Shown here: positions 62,420 to 64,000 of the stretch, piece after piece | How positions within the stretch are numbered: position 1 is the stretch's first letter | Layout of the letters: every line of letters begins with the position of its first letter | Assembly (NCBI GenBank): GCA_021740625.1 | Contig: JAIOZK010000017.1 | Location: 1 to 64,000, forward strand | Direction: 5' to 3' | Source of the DNA: Bacteroidales bacterium | GTDB lineage: Bacteria; Bacteroidota; Bacteroidia; Bacteroidales; JAIOZK01 | DNA: 64,000 bases | The notes under the pieces: model-generated | Told to the model about the DNA's origin: nothing | Database searches by the model: none | The model's input: only the letters and a program-made list of their open reading frames with translations | Made by a program: the position numbers and the translations under genes

Positions 62420-63061
62420 TTAATAAAGCTTTATAATATACCCGGCCATGATGCCAATCGTCCTGTTTTTCATCCCTTCATATCCTTCAGGTTCGCCATC
62501 TTCAAATTTATTGAGATCAGCCAGGCCAAGATCGTAGCGCACTTCTGCCGTTAAAAATCCAGGGCCAAGCTTAATTCCCAAACCGCCGCCAAATGCAATA
62601 CCATAATCGAAACGGTTGTCCTTAACACCATCATCATCATAACTGTCGTCAAATTCATAATCTTCTGTAGTTTCCTCTCCACCAAAGGAGTCTGTGGTTG
62701 TTCCACTCAACCAGTACGCAGCATAACCGCCGGCATTCAGGAAAAATTTAATGGCCTCAGGTCCCAGATTAACTTTCAGCATTACAGGCAGCTCCAGGTA
62801 ATTACTGGTCATCTGTGCATAATCCTCACCGTTCTCATACTTCACACCCTTTTGCATGTAAAGCAGCTCTGTTTGTATCCCAACCGGTCCGGTTGAAGCA
62901 AAGCCAAGTCCAAAATTCAGGCCCGGCAATGCCACCCTGTCGGCTTCTTCAATATCGGCCGTTACGGATGAAAAATTAACACCTACTTTGGGCTGAAGCC
63001 CCTGGGCGGATGAAAACCAGCTCATTGAAATCAGCAATAAAAGCAATAATAGTTGTTTCAT
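62420..63061 (-). CDS. Outer-membrane beta-barrel protein (porin-family-like), copy 1
   Basis: A 213-residue protein with a signal peptide (MKQLLLLLLLISMSWFSSAQG) and eight-strand-type amphipathic beta segments. Its order of blocks (PKVGVNFSS, GIQTELLYMQKGVKYENG, NYLELPVMLKVNLGPEAIKFFLNAGGYAAYWLSG, DGVKDNRFDYGIAFGGGLGIKLGPGFLTAEVRYDLGL, KNRTIGIMAGYIIKLY) is the same as in the next gene, so the two are paralogues. An acidic loop (EDYEFDDSYDDDG) lies in the middle. Start at 63061 because the signal peptide begins there. A full promoter lies just upstream. Confidence 0.85.
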   Translation of the reverse strand: MKQLLLLLLLISMSWFSSAQGLQPKVGVNFSSVTADIEEADRVALPGLNFGLGFASTGPVGIQTELLYMQKGVKYENGEDYAQMTSNYLELPVMLKVNLGPEAIKFFLNAGGYAAYWLSGTTTDSFGGEETTEDYEFDDSYDDDGVKDNRFDYGIAFGGGLGIKLGPGFLTAEVRYDLGLADLNKFEDGEPEGYEGMKNRTIGIMAGYIIKLY

Positions 63062-63086
63062 AATTTTTTGGTTTAAGTGTTTTAGG

Positions 63087-63116
63087 CAAAAGTATATCTC
63101 AAGCATGTATAAGCAA
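63087..63116 (-). promoter_or_regulatory. Bacteroidota promoter for barrel gene 1
   Basis: Minus strand: TTG (63116-63114), 19-nt spacer, TACTTTTG (63094-63087). This is an exact match to TTG-N19-TAnnTTTG and ends 25 nt before the ATG. Confidence 0.7.
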
Positions 63117-63181
63117 CATAAAAGATAGTATCGGCATATTGTTATTTATTATTCATGCATGCCGGATGAATATCCGGTTTC

Positions 63182-63826
63182 TCAGAAATAAAAAAGATAA
63201 GCAATCGATCCTGAAACGGTCCGGTTTCTTGTTGAGATGTAAGAAGCCCCCCCTTCCTTTACAGTGGTAATATCATCAAAACCATAATCCAGTCGACCAT
63301 CCACTACAATATATCCTTTTCCGAGCTGAAAGCGAACTCCTACCCCACCGCAAAACCCATAATCAAAACGATGATCCTTGATACCATCGTCATCAAGGTC
63401 TTCATCGAAAACATAATCATATTCAATTTTCTTCCCATCGACCATCGATTCTACTTTTCCGTCCAGCCAGTAAGCAACATAAGGACCGAAGTTGAAAAAA
63501 AAACGGACTCTCTGTTTTCCAAAACTGAAATTCAGCAGTAGGGGTACTGCCAGGTAATTATTGGTAAATTTGACGTAACTTGCGTTTTTGCTTGTGTCTA
63601 TGCGCATCCCTTTTTGCATATACAGGATTTCCGGTTGAAAGGCCACCTGCCCGCCAATCAGCATGCTGACACCGCCCTGGAAGCCGTAAACTTCGGATAC
63701 GGTTATTCCGCCCTGGCTCCTGGTTGTGGTGGATTGATTGTATCCAAACCTGGGCCCTACCCTGAACTGGGCTTGTAATAAGATCGTTGTAAACAGCAAT
63801 AAAGCAGTGATCAGTAGTTTTCTCAT
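63182..63826 (-). CDS. Outer-membrane beta-barrel protein (porin-family-like), copy 2
   Basis: A 214-residue paralogue of the preceding gene with signal peptide MRKLLITALLLFTTILLQAQ. Shared blocks: FQPEILYMQKGMRID, NYLAVPLLLNFSFGKQRVRFFFNFGPYVAYWLDG, an acidic loop (YDYVFDEDLDDDGIKDHRFDYGF), and a closing NRTVSGSIAYLFYF with terminal Phe. Likely a small OmpA/OmpW-size barrel. Start at 63826, where the signal begins; a TACATTTG box lies 5 nt before it. A hairpin (CCGGAT-GAAT-ATCCGG, 63162-63177) follows the stop but lacks a T run. Confidence 0.85.
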   Translation of the reverse strand: MRKLLITALLLFTTILLQAQFRVGPRFGYNQSTTTRSQGGITVSEVYGFQGGVSMLIGGQVAFQPEILYMQKGMRIDTSKNASYVKFTNNYLAVPLLLNFSFGKQRVRFFFNFGPYVAYWLDGKVESMVDGKKIEYDYVFDEDLDDDGIKDHRFDYGFCGGVGVRFQLGKGYIVVDGRLDYGFDDITTVKEGGASYISTRNRTVSGSIAYLFYF

Positions 63827-63831
63827 TTTCC

Positions 63832-63839
63832 CAAATGTA
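63832..63839 (-). promoter_or_regulatory. -7 element 5 nt before barrel gene 2
   Basis: Minus-strand TACATTTG (TAnnTTTG) separated by 5 nt from the ATG at 63824-63826; implies a leaderless transcript. Confidence 0.45.
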
Positions 63840-63926
63840 AGTTGTAAGAACAAATAAACTAACCCGCGGCAAGCCTGCGGGATATCAATTTGAAATATTC
63901 ATTTGATTCGCCCGAGGGGCCGGGAA

Positions 63927-63957
63927 CCTGACTGCCCTGCCTGGCCGGCAGGCAAGT
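63927..63957 (+). repeat. REP-like palindrome, right-edge copy
   Basis: CCTGACTGCC followed by CTGCCTGGCCGGCAGGCAAG (63937-63956), the reverse orientation of the palindrome at 43855-43882. The sequence to the window end shows no gene. Confidence 0.7.
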
Positions 63958-64000
63958 TACAACCCTTGAGATCCCTCGACAGCGCCTCCGCTGAGCAGCT

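Noticed and set aside
63162-63177. Hairpin CCGGAT-GAAT-ATCCGG as terminator of barrel gene 2
   Set aside because: The stem is short and no T run follows on the minus strand.

Overview
The window comes from a member of the Bacteroidota, most likely class Bacteroidia (Bacteroidales or Marinilabiliales type). This rests on several independent signs: many starts are preceded by the phylum-specific -7 promoter element TAnnTTTG; two secreted proteins end in type IX secretion (T9SS) sorting domains; and the window holds families that are largely confined to or typical of this phylum, including DUF4831, DUF4249, DUF5063, LruC/DUF4842, an STN/carboxypeptidase-like TonB receptor, a FeoA-FeoB fusion, type III glutamine synthetase and a bcp-recA pair. 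No rRNA, tRNA, CRISPR array, prophage or complete insertion sequence was seen.

Left part (1-33,060) is mainly housekeeping. It opens with the tail of a transposase, then a membrane-embedded MutS-like ATPase, kdsA, DUF4831, glutamine synthetase III, a sodium:solute symporter, a minus-strand operon of nitroreductase plus gmhA, a heptose-1-phosphate nucleotidyltransferase and gmhB, then proX, yjbQ and uvrA. On the plus strand follow an ECF sigma factor with a small unlisted ORF behind it, nth, bcp-recA and a TPR lipoprotein. The minus strand carries an Hpt/response-regulator pair, feoAB, a nucleotide-sugar and envelope operon (uxs, rmlD, phosphoglucomutase, BamA/TamA-like protein, DUF5063) and ugd. 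A plus-strand GlcD/GlcF-type FAD/Fe-S dehydrogenase closes this part.

Middle and right part (33,061-57,884) is accessory and envelope-directed. A tightly overlapping four-gene unit (33291-40265) encodes an uncharacterised secreted protein, a TonB receptor, a DUF4249 lipoprotein and an MG2/plug-without-barrel protein. Then come a lipoprotein, a signal-less fasciclin protein, a DMT permease, a truncated copy of a T9SS sorting-domain gene, two large T9SS cargo proteins, a thioredoxin-fold-like lipoprotein, a SIMPL protein, a beta-propeller, a small barrel protein, a 5'-truncated DMT permease and a LruC-domain lipoprotein. The spaces between these genes hold repeats: two MITE-like elements with related terminal repeats (one with a clear 6-bp target duplication, nested in another repeat), REP-like palindromes, a dispersed approximately 90-bp repeat, a heptamer array and an (AG)n microsatellite.

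Right end (57,885-64,000) returns to core genes: rnz, rpsA with a very long Lys/Glu-rich N-terminal extension, divergent ychF, and two outer-membrane beta-barrel proteins. Several genes (proX, yjbQ, hpt, the last barrel gene) have the -7 element only 4-5 nt before ATG, which implies leaderless mRNAs. No single obviously new defence or biosynthetic system was found. The best candidates for new biology are the four-gene envelope unit, the small protein behind the sigma factor, and the nested MITE pair.
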